Assembly: GCF_016458275.1 (NCBI RefSeq) | Contig: NZ_JAEMHM010000005.1 | Location: forward strand, 186,001 to 250,000 | DNA from: Geomesophilobacter sediminis | Lineage (GTDB): Bacteria > Desulfobacterota > Desulfuromonadia > Geobacterales > Geobacteraceae | Direction: 5' to 3' | Length of the DNA stretch: 64,000 nt | Shown: piece by piece, positions 7,799 to 17,891 of the stretch | How the letters are laid out: the number at the start of each line of letters is the position of its first letter | How positions within the stretch are numbered: the first letter of the stretch is position 1 | The notes under the pieces: generated by a model | What the model was told of the DNA's origin: nothing | Database searches by the model: none | Seen by the model: the letters and a program-made list of their open reading frames with translations, nothing else | Position numbers and translations under genes: made by a program

Positions 7799-9310
7799 AT
7801 GGACGCACTCAACGCTCTCTTTGACGGGAATCCCCGGCTCCCTTCCCCCTCGCTGGTCGCCATGAGGATTCTGGAGGAAGTAAGAAGGGACGACTGCACC
7901 TTCGCCGAGATCGCCGAGGTGATCGGCGCCGATCCCGCCCTGACCGCGAAGATTCTCAAGGTCGCCAACTCCCCCTACTACTCCCGCTCCAGCCACGTGA
8001 CCTCCATCGACCGCGCCGTCGGCATCCTGGGGATGGTCCTTTTGAAAAATCTCGCCCTATCCTTCGTGATCGTGAACGACCTCAAAGGGGGGGCGGAGCG
8101 CGATCTCCGGCACGAGCTCTTCTGGCGCCGCTCGGTCACCGCCGCGGTCGGCTCGGAGCTCGTCGCCGAGCTGATCGGAGAGCCGGCCGACGACATCTTC
8201 GTCTCCGCGCTGCTCCAGGACATCGGGATCTTCGTCATGTACAGCGCGCACCCCGATCGCTACCAGAGCGTCCTCGACCTCAGGCGCAGCACCGGCAGGG
8301 AGCTTAGGGAAATCGAGCGGGAACGCTTCGGCTTTGACCACCAGGAGGCGGGGAGCGAGCTCCTCACCCGCTGGGGACTTCCCGAGGCGATGCACCTGCC
8401 GATCCGGCACCACCACACCCCGCAAGCGGCCCCGGCCGCCGGCCGGCGCCGGGCCGAGGTCCTGGAGCTCGCCGACCGCATCGCGGCAGTTTACCATGAC
8501 CCGCGCAGCGCGGAGGCGGTCCGGGAGATCAAACGCCTTCTGGCGGGGTACCGGGTGAGTGAGACGGAGTGCGAGCAGATGATCGACCAAGTGGCGGTGC
8601 GCAGCCGCGCCCTCCTCTCCTCGTTCGAAGTCGCCGCGGGTGAGCTGAAGCCCTTTTCCCAGATCCTCCAGGAAGCCAACGAGGAGCTCGCGCGGCTCAA
8701 CCTCTCCTACGAGCAGCTGGTCCTGGAGTACAAACAGGCGCGCGACGAGGCGCAGCAGCTCGCCCTGGAGCTCAAGTCGGTGAACGACCAGCTGCGGGAA
8801 CGCGCGATCCGCGACGGCCTGACCGGGCTTTTCAACCACCGCCACTTCCAGGAGCTCCTGGACGAGGCCTTCGCCAATCCGCAGCGGATGCGGGAGCCGA
8901 TGACGCTGCTTTTGTTCGACATCGACAACTTCAAGACGGTGAACGACAGCTACGGCCACCTGCAGGGGGATGCGGTCCTCAAGGCGATCGCCCGCACCGT
9001 CGAAGAGGCGATCCGGCCCCACGGCGTGGCGGCCCGTTACGGCGGCGAAGAGTTCGCCGTCCTGCTCCCCCAATGCGCCCCTCCCACCGAGGCCGCCCGC
9101 TGCGCCGAACGGCTGCGCCGCTCCATCGCCGAGCTTTCCGTCCGCAGCCCCGGCACCGAGATCCGCGCCACGGTCAGCATCGGGATCGCCTCCTGCACCC
9201 CGGCTCGGGGCGGGGCCGACAAGGCGCGCCTGATCGCGGCGGCAGACCGGGCGCTGTACGCCTCCAAGCACTCCGGGAAAAACCGCTGGTCCTTCGCCGA
9301 TGCGGTTTGA
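7799..9310 (+). CDS. HDOD-GGDEF diguanylate cyclase
   Basis: 503 residues. An HDOD domain (about 10-210; ADPALTAKILKVANSPYY) is followed by a helical, coiled-coil-prone linker (270-330) and a GGDEF domain whose active-site loop reads RYGGEEFAVLLP, an intact GGEEF. Upstream, LLLFDIDNFKTVNDSYGH supplies the metal- and substrate-binding aspartates. It should make cyclic di-GMP from two GTP in the cytoplasm. An RxxD inhibitory site was not confidently placed. AGGAGG lies upstream of the ATG. HDOD domains are often regulatory in Geobacter-type proteins; here it probably controls dimerisation. The leader RNA upstream may add regulation. Confidence 0.9.
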   Translation: MDALNALFDGNPRLPSPSLVAMRILEEVRRDDCTFAEIAEVIGADPALTAKILKVANSPYYSRSSHVTSIDRAVGILGMVLLKNLALSFVIVNDLKGGAERDLRHELFWRRSVTAAVGSELVAELIGEPADDIFVSALLQDIGIFVMYSAHPDRYQSVLDLRRSTGRELREIERERFGFDHQEAGSELLTRWGLPEAMHLPIRHHHTPQAAPAAGRRRAEVLELADRIAAVYHDPRSAEAVREIKRLLAGYRVSETECEQMIDQVAVRSRALLSSFEVAAGELKPFSQILQEANEELARLNLSYEQLVLEYKQARDEAQQLALELKSVNDQLRERAIRDGLTGLFNHRHFQELLDEAFANPQRMREPMTLLLFDIDNFKTVNDSYGHLQGDAVLKAIARTVEEAIRPHGVAARYGGEEFAVLLPQCAPPTEAARCAERLRRSIAELSVRSPGTEIRATVSIGIASCTPARGGADKARLIAAADRALYASKHSGKNRWSFADAV

Positions 9311-9501
9311 CCGGCTGCGCCGCGAAGGTCCCCCCAGAAAAAGCACCGAATTCCCCGACTCCCTCTTCATTAGTCCGATTTCTGTGTCAAACTCGTTAAA
9401 GACCCCGTCACCATTAACCGATAAGTAACAGGACACGATGCGGCGCAACTGCGTCCGCATCCAACCGGCCTCCGACCGACGGGGGTCTGGAGGCTTGTGG
9501 C

Positions 9502-12500
9502 ATGTCCAGGGTTTCCCTGACCACGAAGATGACGGTGGCCTTCTGCCTTTTGGTGGGGGTGGTCCTGTCCGCGATGACCCTGGGGACCCTGTGGTACCTG
9601 CAGCAGGAATTCCTGCGCACCGTATCGCGACAGCAGTTCGACCTGGTCACCGTGCTCGCCCACGAGCTCGACAACAAGATCACCCTGAGCCAGCGCCAGC
9701 TCGTCTCCATGGCCGCAACGCTCAAACCGAAAGACCTCTCCAGCCAGGCCCAGGCGAAGGCTTTCCTGAAGAGCACCCCGGACCTGCTGGAAACCTTCGA
9801 CAGCGGGACCTTCCTCCTCTCCGCCTCCGGTAAGATGCTCGCCGCCCTCCCCGAGGAGCCGCAGCTGCCGGGGAAGGATTACACCTTCCGCGAGTACTAC
9901 CAGCAGACCGTCGCCACCGGTAAACCCTACATATCCGGTCCCTTCTACACCACCCGCCAGGGGCGGCACCCGGTGATCATGTTCACCGCACCCGTATTCG
10001 CGGCCAACCGGCAGATGATCGGCGTGCTCTGCGGGTCGATCGACCTTTTGGGGAACAACTTCCTCGGCAACCTGGCCAAGTTTCACCCCGGCCAGTCGGG
10101 CTACCTCTACCTCATCGACAGCCAGCGGACGATCGTGGTGCACCCCGACCCGCGCAAGATCCTCAAGCAGCAGCTTCAGGCGGGAACCGACCCGATGCTC
10201 CGCAAGGCCCTGCAGGGCTTCGAGGGTTCCGCGGAGACGGTCGAGGACGGACGGACACCGATGCTTACCTCGGTCAAGCGGTTGAAGAGCACGAACTGGG
10301 TGCTGGTGGGCAACTACCACCAGGCCGAGGCGTATGCCCCCCTGCACCGGGCCGTCTGGTACCTGATGGCAACCCTGGTGGCCGTGCTGGCAGTCACCGG
10401 GGTGGCAGGCCGGCTCTTCATGCGCCGGCTGACCACCCCCCTGCTGCGGCTGATCAGCCACGTTGAGGAGATCACGGGGAAGGAGGAGCCGGAGCCGTTT
10501 CCCAGCGGCACCGACGACGAGATCGGCGTCCTGATCCGTGCCTTCAACAACCTGCTGCGGGAGACGCAGCGGCAGAAAAAGGCGTCGCTGTCCCAGGAGG
10601 CCTTCACCAGCAGCCTGGTCCAGAACACCTCGGTCCCCACCTTCGTCCTGGATACCAGCCACAAGCTCATCATCTGGAACTCCGCCTGCGAAGATCTGAC
10701 CGGCATCCCCGCTGCCGAAGTCATCGGCACCGACAAGGTCTGGCGGGCCTTCTACGGCCACAAGCGCCCGGTCCTGGCCGACGTGGTCCTGGAGTGGGAC
10801 CTGGACGATCTCGGCGAGCTCTACCGCGACTGCACCATCACCCCGCTCCCCGGCGACCGCCTCCATGGCGAGGGATGGTTCACCGGGGTCGCCGGGAACC
10901 GGCGCTACCTCTGCTTCGACGCCGCCCCGATCCGGGATGCCGACGGGAAGGTGGTCGCCGCCATCGAGACCTTCACCGACATCACCGAGCGGATGACCGC
11001 GGAAGAAGCGCTGCAGAAGCTCTCCCTGGCGGTCGAGGAGATGCCGGTCACCCTGATGATCACCGACAAAAGCGGGATCATCGAGTACGTGAACCCCCAT
11101 TTCACCCGGGTTACCGGGTACACCCCGGAAGAGGCGATCGGGAAGAACCCGCGCCTGGTGAAGTCGGGGGTGCATCCGCCCGAATTCTTCCGGGAGATGT
11201 GGGACACGGTCCTCTCCGGCCGGCGCTGGTACGGGGAGCTTTTGAACCGGCGCAAAAACGGCGAGCTCTACTGGGAGTCGGCCGCGATCACCCCGCTCAC
11301 CAACATGGCGGGCGAGATCACCCATTTCGTCGCGGTGAAGGAGGACATCACCGACAAGAGGAAGGCGGAAGAGGAGCTGATCGAGGCGAAAAGCGCCGCC
11401 GAGGCCGCGACCCGCGCCAAGAGCGCCTTTTTGGCCAACATGAGCCATGAGATCCGCACCCCGATGAACGGCGTGCTCGGCCTGCTCTTCCTGCTCCAGC
11501 AGACCGACCTGACCCGCCAGCAGCGCGATTACCTGGTCAAGGCGCAAAGCGTCTCGCGCCTGCTTTTGCGCATCATCAACGACATCCTCGACTTTTCCAA
11601 GGCGGAGGCCGGCAAGCTCTCGGTGGAAAAGGCCCCGTTCCACCTGGAAAAGGTCCTCGACGACCTGGAATCGGTGGCGGCGACCTTGATCCAGGACAAG
11701 CCGGTCCGCTTCTCGGTGGCCAGCGACCCGAAAGTCCCCTGCTTCCTGATCGGCGACGCGCTCAGGCTGAGCCAGATCCTTTTGAACATGACCAACAACG
11801 CGATCAAGTTCACCGAGGAGGGCGCGGTACAGGTCCGGGTCGAGCTGGTGGAGGAGCGCGGCGACGAGGTGGAACTGCGCTTCTCGGTCAGCGACACCGG
11901 CATCGGGATGAACCCCGAGCAGCAGATCCAGCTCTTCAAGGCATTCAGCCAGGCGGACTCCTCCACCACCCGAAAGTACGGCGGAACCGGGCTGGGGCTT
12001 GCCATCAGCAAGCAGCTCATCGAGATGATGGGGGGCAAGATCCGCGTCGAGAGCGAGGAAGGGAAAGGGAGCACCTTCAGCTTCGAGATCCCGCTGCGGC
12101 GCCAAAGTGCGGCCGAAGTGGCGGCGGTCTCGGGAGGGGAACTGGGCGGCGGCACCGGCGAGGCGCCGGAGGTTGAGGAGCTCAAGGGAGTCCGCATCCT
12201 GTTGGTGGAGGACAACCGCCTGAACCAGGAGGTGGCGCTGGAGATCCTGACCACCCGGGACGTCGAGGTGGAACTGGCCCAAAACGGGGCCGAGGCGGTC
12301 GAGATGGTGACCAACTCGGGGAAGCGCTACGATGCCGTGCTCATGGACGTGAACATGCCGGTCATGGACGGCCTGGAAGCGACCCGGCGGATCCGGCGCG
12401 ACGAGAGGTTCCGGCTGCTGCCGATCATCGCGATGACGGCAAGCGTCCTCCCCCAGGAGCGCTACCTCTGCCTGGAGGCCGGGATGAACGACCAGGTCAA

Positions 12501-13197
12501 CAAGCCGATCGACGTGGCCGGCCTGTTCTCGGTGCTCAGGCGCTGGATCGGGCCCCACGCCAAAATGCCGGAGCCGCCGGCCGAGCCGCCCGCTCCGGCG
12601 GCCGCCGAAGAGTCGTTGCCGGACCATCTCCCGGGCATCAACCTGAAGCACGCGCTGAAGATCCTGGGGAGCGAGCCGCTCCTGAAACGGCTTCTGATCA
12701 GTTTCCGCAGCGAAAACCTGGAAACGCTGCAAACGGTGAAGGAGGCGCTGGAGCACGGCAACCGGGAACTGGCGCGGCGCCTGGTCCATACCGTGAAGGG
12801 AAGCGGCGGCAACCTGGGGGCGTTGGAACTCCAGGCGACCGCGGCCGAACTCGAGCAGGCGGTCACCAAGGGGGAGCGCACCGCCGTCGCGGTACAGCTC
12901 GCCGCGTTCGAAGCAGCGCTGCAGCAGGTCTTCGCCTCGATCGAGGAGCTGGAGCGGGAGGCGCGGGAGGCGCAGGCGCACCGCGCCAGCGAGGTGGTTC
13001 CCTTGGAGCCGGAACGAAGGGCGGTGTTGCTGCAGGAGCTTGCCCTGCTCCTGGCCACCAGCAACCTGAAGGCGGTCGACCTGTGGGAAGAGATGCGGCC
13101 GCACTTTGCCGGGAGGACGGCGCAGAAGCTGACCGAAGCGATCGAATGCCTGAACTTCAGCAGCGCCGCGGAGATACTCAGCAGCATGAAGCAATGA
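9502..13197 (+). CDS. Hybrid sensor histidine kinase (Cache, HAMP, PAS-PAS, HisKA, HATPase, REC, Hpt)
   Basis: 1231 residues from ATG 9502 with GGAGG 9 bases upstream. A first membrane helix (residues about 8-28) and a double-Cache-like periplasmic sensor (45-270) precede a second helix (about 280-305) and HAMP. Two PAS domains follow. HisKA has the phosphoacceptor in [15 protein letters not shown] near residue 646. The HATPase domain ([22 protein letters not shown]) is followed by a receiver with its aspartate in [11 protein letters not shown] and a C-terminal Hpt domain with [14 protein letters not shown] near residue 1095. It thus carries a full His-Asp-His relay, BarA-like in layout, whose final receiver would be a separate protein not encoded nearby. 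Confidence 0.92.
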   Translation: MSRVSLTTKMTVAFCLLVGVVLSAMTLGTLWYLQQEFLRTVSRQQFDLVTVLAHELDNKITLSQRQLVSMAATLKPKDLSSQAQAKAFLKSTPDLLETFDSGTFLLSASGKMLAALPEEPQLPGKDYTFREYYQQTVATGKPYISGPFYTTRQGRHPVIMFTAPVFAANRQMIGVLCGSIDLLGNNFLGNLAKFHPGQSGYLYLIDSQRTIVVHPDPRKILKQQLQAGTDPMLRKALQGFEGSAETVEDGRTPMLTSVKRLKSTNWVLVGNYHQAEAYAPLHRAVWYLMATLVAVLAVTGVAGRLFMRRLTTPLLRLISHVEEITGKEEPEPFPSGTDDEIGVLIRAFNNLLRETQRQKKASLSQEAFTSSLVQNTSVPTFVLDTSHKLIIWNSACEDLTGIPAAEVIGTDKVWRAFYGHKRPVLADVVLEWDLDDLGELYRDCTITPLPGDRLHGEGWFTGVAGNRRYLCFDAAPIRDADGKVVAAIETFTDITERMTAEEALQKLSLAVEEMPVTLMITDKSGIIEYVNPHFTRVTGYTPEEAIGKNPRLVKSGVHPPEFFREMWDTVLSGRRWYGELLNRRKNGELYWESAAITPLTNMAGEITHFVAVKEDITDKRKAEEELIEAKSAAEAATRAKSAFLANMSHEIRTPMNGVLGLLFLLQQTDLTRQQRDYLVKAQSVSRLLLRIINDILDFSKAEAGKLSVEKAPFHLEKVLDDLESVAATLIQDKPVRFSVASDPKVPCFLIGDALRLSQILLNMTNNAIKFTEEGAVQVRVELVEERGDEVELRFSVSDTGIGMNPEQQIQLFKAFSQADSSTTRKYGGTGLGLAISKQLIEMMGGKIRVESEEGKGSTFSFEIPLRRQSAAEVAAVSGGELGGGTGEAPEVEELKGVRILLVEDNRLNQEVALEILTTRDVEVELAQNGAEAVEMVTNSGKRYDAVLMDVNMPVMDGLEATRRIRRDERFRLLPIIAMTASVLPQERYLCLEAGMNDQVNKPIDVAGLFSVLRRWIGPHAKMPEPPAEPPAPAAAEESLPDHLPGINLKHALKILGSEPLLKRLLISFRSENLETLQTVKEALEHGNRELARRLVHTVKGSGGNLGALELQATAAELEQAVTKGERTAVAVQLAAFEAALQQVFASIEELEREAREAQAHRASEVVPLEPERRAVLLQELALLLATSNLKAVDLWEEMRPHFAGRTAQKLTEAIECLNFSSAAEILSSMKQ

Positions 13198-13300
13198 GGA
13201 GCGCCCCCTAGGTCGCGTTGAGGGACCAAACGCGACCCCAGCGGCGGACGTGACGCTGCGTTTCACCGGGAAACGGTTCGACACAACCCACGACTGCAAC

Positions 13301-13344
13301 AAAGCAAAGAGCAGCGGCATTCCGGCACACTGCTCTTTGCTTTT
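13301..13344. terminator. Rho-independent terminator
   Basis: Perfect 14-base arms AAAGCAAAGAGCAG and CTGCTCTTTGCTTT around a 15-base loop, ending in TTTT. It lies between the convergent hybrid kinase and the cupredoxin gene. Confidence 0.85.
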
Positions 13345-13374
13345 GGGTTGTCGCTCACGGCAGGAATCTACCGC

Positions 13375-13743
13375 TCACGGCTCATCGCTCACGGCAATGT
13401 TTCCCGTCATCTCGTCGTGCCCCTCGCCGCAGAAGAGGTCGCAGTGGAAGGGGAAGACGCCGACCTTGTCGGGCACCACCCGCACCGTCGTCGCCTTGCC
13501 CGGTTCGATCGTGGCGCGAATGTTCAGCCCGGGACAGCTGAAGCCGTGCAGCCGGTCCGCCGAGACGAACTGCAGTACCACCGGTTCCCCCCGCTTCAGC
13601 TTGATCAAGTTCGGCTGGTACTCGAACTTCTTCGCCACGATCCGCACCGTCCGCTCCGCGCCTTGCGCCCCCATCCCCTGCTGCCCCGCTCCAATCAGCA
13701 CGGCGAGCAGCGCCGCACCGACCACCTTCGTCAGCCGTCTCAT
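13375..13743 (-). CDS. Exported Cu-A-type cupredoxin (cytochrome oxidase subunit II-like)
   Basis: 122 residues with an N-terminal signal sequence (AALLAVLIGAG). The cupredoxin body ends with FHCDLFCGEGHDEM: Cys101, Cys105, His109 and Met112 have the C-x3-C-x3-H-x2-M spacing of binuclear Cu-A centres in oxidase subunit II and NosZ. His66 in DRLHGF fits the remaining ligand. The protein has no transmembrane hairpin or oxidase partner, so it is a free-standing periplasmic Cu-A-like protein. Three bases separate the upstream phosphoesterase stop from this gene's start, so the two form an operon. Electron transfer or copper handling is inferred. Confidence 0.8.
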   Translation of the reverse strand: MRRLTKVVGAALLAVLIGAGQQGMGAQGAERTVRIVAKKFEYQPNLIKLKRGEPVVLQFVSADRLHGFSCPGLNIRATIEPGKATTVRVVPDKVGVFPFHCDLFCGEGHDEMTGNIAVSDEP

Positions 13744-13746
13744 GAA

Positions 13747-14643
13747 CTACCCCCTGTGCAGCGGCGTCTCGGTAATCACGTACTCCCCGTCCTTAAGATC
13801 GGTCTGTACCTGCCGGAACCCCATCCCGCGGTAGGGGATCGCCGGATTCCACGGCACCGGCGCCCGCTTGGGCTGGGAGCCGGGGGCCGGCAGCGGATAC
13901 ATCAGCCCCTTGGACGAAAAATGCTGGATCCGCCCGGTGACGTGCGCGTTGATCTGATGGATGTGGCCGTAGAAGACGGTGACATTGTTGAACGGGGCGA
14001 GGAGCTCCAGCGCCTTGGCGCCGTCCGGGGTCGCCCATTCCCACTGGGGATACAGGTCGAAGAGCGGCCGGTGGGTGAAAACCACGATGCGGGCGTCGGC
14101 GTCGAGCTTCTTCAGCTCTCCCCCCAGCCAGTTGAGCTGCGCCTCGCCCAGGCTCCCGGACGGATCGGAGACGTTGTCCAAGGCAAGGAAATGGACCCCC
14201 CTGTGCTCAAAGCTGTAGTGGGTCGGACCGAATACCTCCTTGAATACCGCACCGTTGTCCAATGACGCATCGTGCTCTCCGGGGATGAACATCAGCCGCT
14301 TCACCTTGAGATGCTTGATGACCTCCCGGAACTCCAACAACCGCCGCTTGCGTTCGGCGGCATCCTCCGTGGTGTGGGTCAAATCGCCGGTGAACATGAT
14401 GAAATCCGGCTGCAGCTTCAGGGCGTTCACCTGCCGGACCGCCTTCAGCAAGGTCCCCTTGAAATCGGGGTTCACCTTGGGGTCGGAAAACCCCCAATGG
14501 GTATCGGTGAGCTGAAGGAAATAGAAATCTCCCGTCTCCTTCTTGCCGGGCATTGCCGACGCGCCGGACGACATAAAGACGGCACCGCCGATGGTACCAA
14601 GCCCCATCAACCTCATAAAATCCCTGCGATTTACCTTTGGCAT
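13747..14643 (-). CDS. Tat-exported metallophosphoesterase
   Basis: 298 residues. The N-terminus MPKVNRRDFMRLMGLGTI is a classical twin-arginine signal, so the protein is folded with its metals before export. Calcineurin-like phosphoesterase motifs occur in order: LQLTDTHWG (D-x-H), FTGDLTH (GD), PGEHD (GxxD, replacing the usual GNHD), FTHRPLF and FYGHIHQ (GHxH). These ligate a dinuclear metal centre. The substrate cannot be predicted. It is the first gene of a two-gene operon with the Cu-A-like cupredoxin. AGGAGG lies upstream of the ATG. Confidence 0.87.
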   Translation of the reverse strand: MPKVNRRDFMRLMGLGTIGGAVFMSSGASAMPGKKETGDFYFLQLTDTHWGFSDPKVNPDFKGTLLKAVRQVNALKLQPDFIMFTGDLTHTTEDAAERKRRLLEFREVIKHLKVKRLMFIPGEHDASLDNGAVFKEVFGPTHYSFEHRGVHFLALDNVSDPSGSLGEAQLNWLGGELKKLDADARIVVFTHRPLFDLYPQWEWATPDGAKALELLAPFNNVTVFYGHIHQINAHVTGRIQHFSSKGLMYPLPAPGSQPKRAPVPWNPAIPYRGMGFRQVQTDLKDGEYVITETPLHRG

Positions 14644-15053
14644 GTTTCCTCCTGGTCGCTAGATTCCGCTTATCCCACCGTGCGTTGTCTGGGCCTGGCT
14701 TTCCTTCAGACCAAGACTGACTCAGAGCAAGTGGTGAGAATAGTACCCGGACTTTTCGCCAATTCAATTCCGCACCGATACAATGTGAACCGACACACCC
14801 TCCAAGACTCGAAATATAATTAACCATTACAAATCAAAATTCTGAACTACCTACATGGTGACCAGCACCAGCCCAACCCAAACCGACTCGCCACCCCACA
14901 CAGCGTCAGGATTTACCTGTCAAACTCCACTCCCAGGGGGATACCTTCCACAAGAGTCCGAACGAATTTAAGTATTGATAAGATAATTAAATAGTGTTAT
15001 TTAACGCCACATTCCCCCGTCCCTGCCTATTATCCTAAAGCCAGGTAGCCAGA
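14644..15053. other. Intergenic region, no gene seen
   Basis: 410 bases between divergent genes. The middle part is markedly AT-rich (about 14940-15000), as expected for promoters. I found no convincing open frame or hairpin. Confidence 0.5.
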
Positions 15054-16244
15054 ATGCCGTCTATTGAGAAGCCCGACATCGTTTCCATCCTCGTGGTAGA
15101 AGACGACGCCAGCAGCCGGGAGGTGCTGCGCGATCTGCTCTTGATCACCTATCCGACCGTCACCGTTTATGCCACGGAGAACGGTGCCTCCGGCCTCGAG
15201 TACTACCAGTCGCACTCCCCCGACATCGTCATCACCGACGTCGCGATGCCGGCGCTCGATGGTCTGACCATGGCCGAAAAGATCCTCGCTGTCGACCCTG
15301 GTGCCAACATCATCGTGGTCACCGCATACAACGTCTTCGACGACCTGCACCGCGCCATCAGAATCGGCATCAGCCAATTCCTCCTCAAACCGATCGACGC
15401 CGCAAAGCTCTTCGCCACCATCGAAAAGATCCGCGACGCCAAGCGCGAAGCCTACGAGCGGAAACTCCTCGAGGAAGCCGTAACCAGGCAGCACCACGAG
15501 CTGATCCTGGCGAACACGCTGCTCGAAGATCGGGTGCGGGAACGGACCGCGGAACTGGAAGCAGCGGTGCGGGAACAGGAAGCTTTCAACTACGCCGTAT
15601 CCCACGACCTGCGCGCACCGTTGCGCCATCTCAACAGCTACAGCGCGCTGATCGCAGAGGAACTGGGCGAGCATCTCTCGGGGCCGGCCGGCCATTTTTT
15701 GAACCGGATCCAAACGGCCTCGGTCAAGATGGGGATGCTCATCGACAGTCTCCTCGAACTGTCCCGGCTCAGCCGAACCCAGGTGATCCGCCAGGAGGTC
15801 AACCTGACCGAGGTGGCGCGGGCGATATCTTCTCACTTCCAGGAAGATGAGTGCGAAAGGCAGGTCGTGGTGCACCTTCAGGAAGACCTGATCGTCAAAG
15901 GCGATCCGGTATTGCTGACCCAGCTGGTAACGAACCTCTTCAGCAACGCCTGGAAATACACCTCCATGCGGCCCCAAGGCGAGATCCAGTTTCGCCGCAC
16001 CCGTATCGAGGGGGGCAGCGCCTTCTGCATGAAAGACAACGGCATCGGGTTCGACCCCGCCTTCAAGGAGCGTCTCTTCCAACCGTTCGAACGCCTGCAC
16101 AACTTTCCCGACCTCGAGGGGGTCGGGATCGGGCTGGCCACGGTGCAGCGCATCGTCAAACGCCACGGCGGCAACGTCTGGGCCGAGGGGGAAGTGGATC
16201 GCGGCGCCGCCTTCTATTTCACCATCCCGGATGTGCCGGCCTGA
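15054..16244 (+). CDS. Response regulator-histidine kinase fusion (REC-HisKA-HATPase)
   Basis: 396 residues. An N-terminal receiver (phosphoacceptor in VITDVAMPALDG, lysine in FLLKPID) is joined by a coiled coil (about 125-180) to a kinase. Its HisKA motif NYAVSHDLRAPLRHLNS is of the phytochrome-like type, and the HATPase motifs are NLFSNAWKY, DNGIGF and VGIGLATV. No membrane segment. Such REC-first kinases are usually controlled by phosphorylation from an upstream kinase. The start has AGGTAG 5 bases upstream. No cognate partner is adjacent. Confidence 0.88.
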   Translation: MPSIEKPDIVSILVVEDDASSREVLRDLLLITYPTVTVYATENGASGLEYYQSHSPDIVITDVAMPALDGLTMAEKILAVDPGANIIVVTAYNVFDDLHRAIRIGISQFLLKPIDAAKLFATIEKIRDAKREAYERKLLEEAVTRQHHELILANTLLEDRVRERTAELEAAVREQEAFNYAVSHDLRAPLRHLNSYSALIAEELGEHLSGPAGHFLNRIQTASVKMGMLIDSLLELSRLSRTQVIRQEVNLTEVARAISSHFQEDECERQVVVHLQEDLIVKGDPVLLTQLVTNLFSNAWKYTSMRPQGEIQFRRTRIEGGSAFCMKDNGIGFDPAFKERLFQPFERLHNFPDLEGVGIGLATVQRIVKRHGGNVWAEGEVDRGAAFYFTIPDVPA

Positions 16245-16396
16245 CCTAAGGACGCCCGTCCGTCATCTCCCCTCCACCACCCCGCCCCGCCGGACCGGCA
16301 CCTCCCCCTTGACAGGGAGACGCCATTTCTCTACCTTGGTCCCCACCCCTGCCCTCTGCACCTGGGCCGGGAAACTTCTTTACCGGGGGCTGCACC

Positions 16397-16849
16397 ATGC
16401 GCAGATCAGAACGTGCCATATCACGACCGGAAGCGGAGGCGATCCTCGCCGCCGGCGAATTCGGCGTCCTCTCCACCGTCGGCTCCGACGGCATCCCGTA
16501 CGGAATTCCCATCAGCTACTGCGTAATCGGTGACGGAATCTACGTTCACTGCGCGGTGGAGGGGCGCAAGCTCGACAACCTGGGAGCCTGCGACCAGGTC
16601 TCCTTCTGCGTCATCGGCAACACCGAGGTGCTCCCCGACAAGTTCGCCACCCGCTACGAGAGCGTGATCGTCTCCGGCCGGGCAGCGGAGGTCTTCGACG
16701 CGGAAAAGCAGCGGGCGATGGAAGGGCTTCAGGAAAAGTACTGCAGCGATTACCGCAAGGAGGGGCTGGAGTACATCGCCAAGAGCTGGGACAGGACACG
16801 GGCCTTCCGGATCGGCATCGAAAAGATGACCGGGAAGGCGAGAAGGTAG
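16397..16849 (+). CDS. Nim-like pyridoxamine 5'-phosphate oxidase-fold flavoprotein
   Basis: 150 residues with the pattern of the NimA/FMN-binding split-barrel family: start MRRSERAI, GVLSTVGSDGIPYGIPISY, then IYVHCAVEGRKLDNL and VSFCVIG. Members bind FMN and several reduce nitro-compounds, but the substrate here is unknown. Cytoplasmic, single gene. The region 16850-17075 downstream holds no gene but includes a G-run and a TGTCATAG motif. Confidence 0.8.
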   Translation: MRRSERAISRPEAEAILAAGEFGVLSTVGSDGIPYGIPISYCVIGDGIYVHCAVEGRKLDNLGACDQVSFCVIGNTEVLPDKFATRYESVIVSGRAAEVFDAEKQRAMEGLQEKYCSDYRKEGLEYIAKSWDRTRAFRIGIEKMTGKARR

Positions 16850-17075
16850 AGCGGGGGGCAGGGGGGCGGGGGTCGGGGATCTTGGTCTTCTCCTTGCGGA
16901 AAGAGCCTTGGCAGCTATCTGGTAGAGTGCGGCACTGTCATAGGGCACTGTTTCCTGCCAGGCAACTTCAGACTAAGAGCTTACCTCGTTCCCTGTTTTC
17001 ATTGTCGCGATGGATGATATGCTTTTGACCATTCCAACTTCAATTGGCAAGGCAGGCTGACAGGGAGATACGGCC

Positions 17076-17678
17076 ATGGACTCCAAACCACTGAGTATCA
17101 ACGAATACCGCGCACTGGTTGAGCAGGCGCCGATCCTGATCTGGAGAGCACGCCCCGATGGGCTGTGTGACTACTTCAACGAGCGCTGGCTTAGCTTTCG
17201 GGGCCGAACCATGGAACAGGAGTTCGGGAACGGATGGGCCGAAGGGGTGCACCCGGACGACTTCCAGCGCTGCCTGGACATCTACCTGGACAACTTCCAC
17301 GCGCGCCGGGTGTTCGAAATGGAATACCGCCTGATGCGCCACGACGGGGAGTACCGCTGGATCTTCGACCGGGGGGTTCCCTTCCACGATGAGGAGGGCT
17401 CCTTCGCGGGATACATCGGCAGCTGCATCGACGTCACCGAGCGCTACGAGGCGCAGCAGGCGCTCAAGGCAGCCCAGGAGGCGGAGATCCGCCACCTGAA
17501 GGGGCTCCTCCCCATCTGCATGTACTGCAAGAAGATCAAGGACGACGCCGGATACTGGAACCAGCTGGAGGTGTACCTGAGCAGCCACAGCGACGTCGAC
17601 TTCAGCCACGGGCTCTGCCCGAACTGCGCCGCCGAGGCCTTTGCCGAACTCAGCGCCGCCCAGGAGAGCGCGAAGTAG
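17076..17678 (+). CDS. PAS-domain protein with C-terminal CxxC...CxxC module
   Basis: 200 residues. A PAS fold of the PAS_3 type covers about 10-130 (LVEQAPILIWRARPDG ... EYRWIFDRGVPF ... GYIGSCIDVTERYEA). The last 60 residues carry LPICMYCKKIKDD, then GYWNQLEVYL, SSHSDVDFSHG and LCPNC. The two CxxC pairs and two histidines look like a structural or redox metal site. There is no kinase, GGDEF or DNA-binding domain, so output must pass through the Cys module or a partner. I have a sense that the module recurs at the C-termini of PAS and receiver proteins in this lineage, but know no function for it. A terminator follows at 17718. Confidence 0.8.
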   Translation: MDSKPLSINEYRALVEQAPILIWRARPDGLCDYFNERWLSFRGRTMEQEFGNGWAEGVHPDDFQRCLDIYLDNFHARRVFEMEYRLMRHDGEYRWIFDRGVPFHDEEGSFAGYIGSCIDVTERYEAQQALKAAQEAEIRHLKGLLPICMYCKKIKDDAGYWNQLEVYLSSHSDVDFSHGLCPNCAAEAFAELSAAQESAK

Positions 17679-17717
17679 CGTCCGCCCCCGGCCTGATTTT
17701 CGGGAATCTTCCCCGCG

Positions 17718-17763
17718 GCAAAAAACCCCGGAGCTCATCGAGCTGCCGGGGTTTTCTTTTTCG
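17718..17763. terminator. Rho-independent terminator
   Basis: AAAAAACCCCGG...CCGGGGTTTT hairpin with an inner AGCTC/GAGCT stem and T-rich tail, just after the PAS-Cys gene. Confidence 0.85.
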
Positions 17764-17785
17764 GTGTTGTCGCCGAAACAAAAAG

Positions 17786-17830
17786 GGGGAAATCCACTCG
17801 TCGAAGTCCCCCTTTGCCAAAGGGGGGAAC
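17786..17830. repeat. Palindromic intergenic repeat, family A (partial copy 2)
   Basis: GGGGGAAATCCACT...AAGTCCCCCTTTGCCAAAGGGGGG, a partial match to the element at 5039. Confidence 0.65.
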
Positions 17831-17843
17831 GCAACGCTTTTCC

Positions 17844-17873
17844 CTCGTTCCCAAGCTGGAGTTTGGGAACGAG
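17844..17873. repeat. Inverted repeat, family B (CTCGTTCCC type)
   Basis: CTCGTTCCCAAGCTGGAG followed by TTTGGGAACGAG, a 30-base palindrome-like element. A second copy is at 50391-50418. It abuts family A here and again at 50.3 kb. Confidence 0.7.
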
Positions 17874-17891
17874 ATTGTGCGGTTCATTTCC

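Noticed and set aside
9370-13320. 1316-codon open frame antisense to the large hybrid kinase
   Set aside because: High-GC codon bias keeps the complementary frame open. The plus frame has complete kinase domains; the antisense has no recognisable motif.
13335-13395. Three CGCTCACGG units before the cupredoxin gene end
   Set aside because: Short, imperfect and irregularly spaced; no clear link to the inverted or dispersed families.
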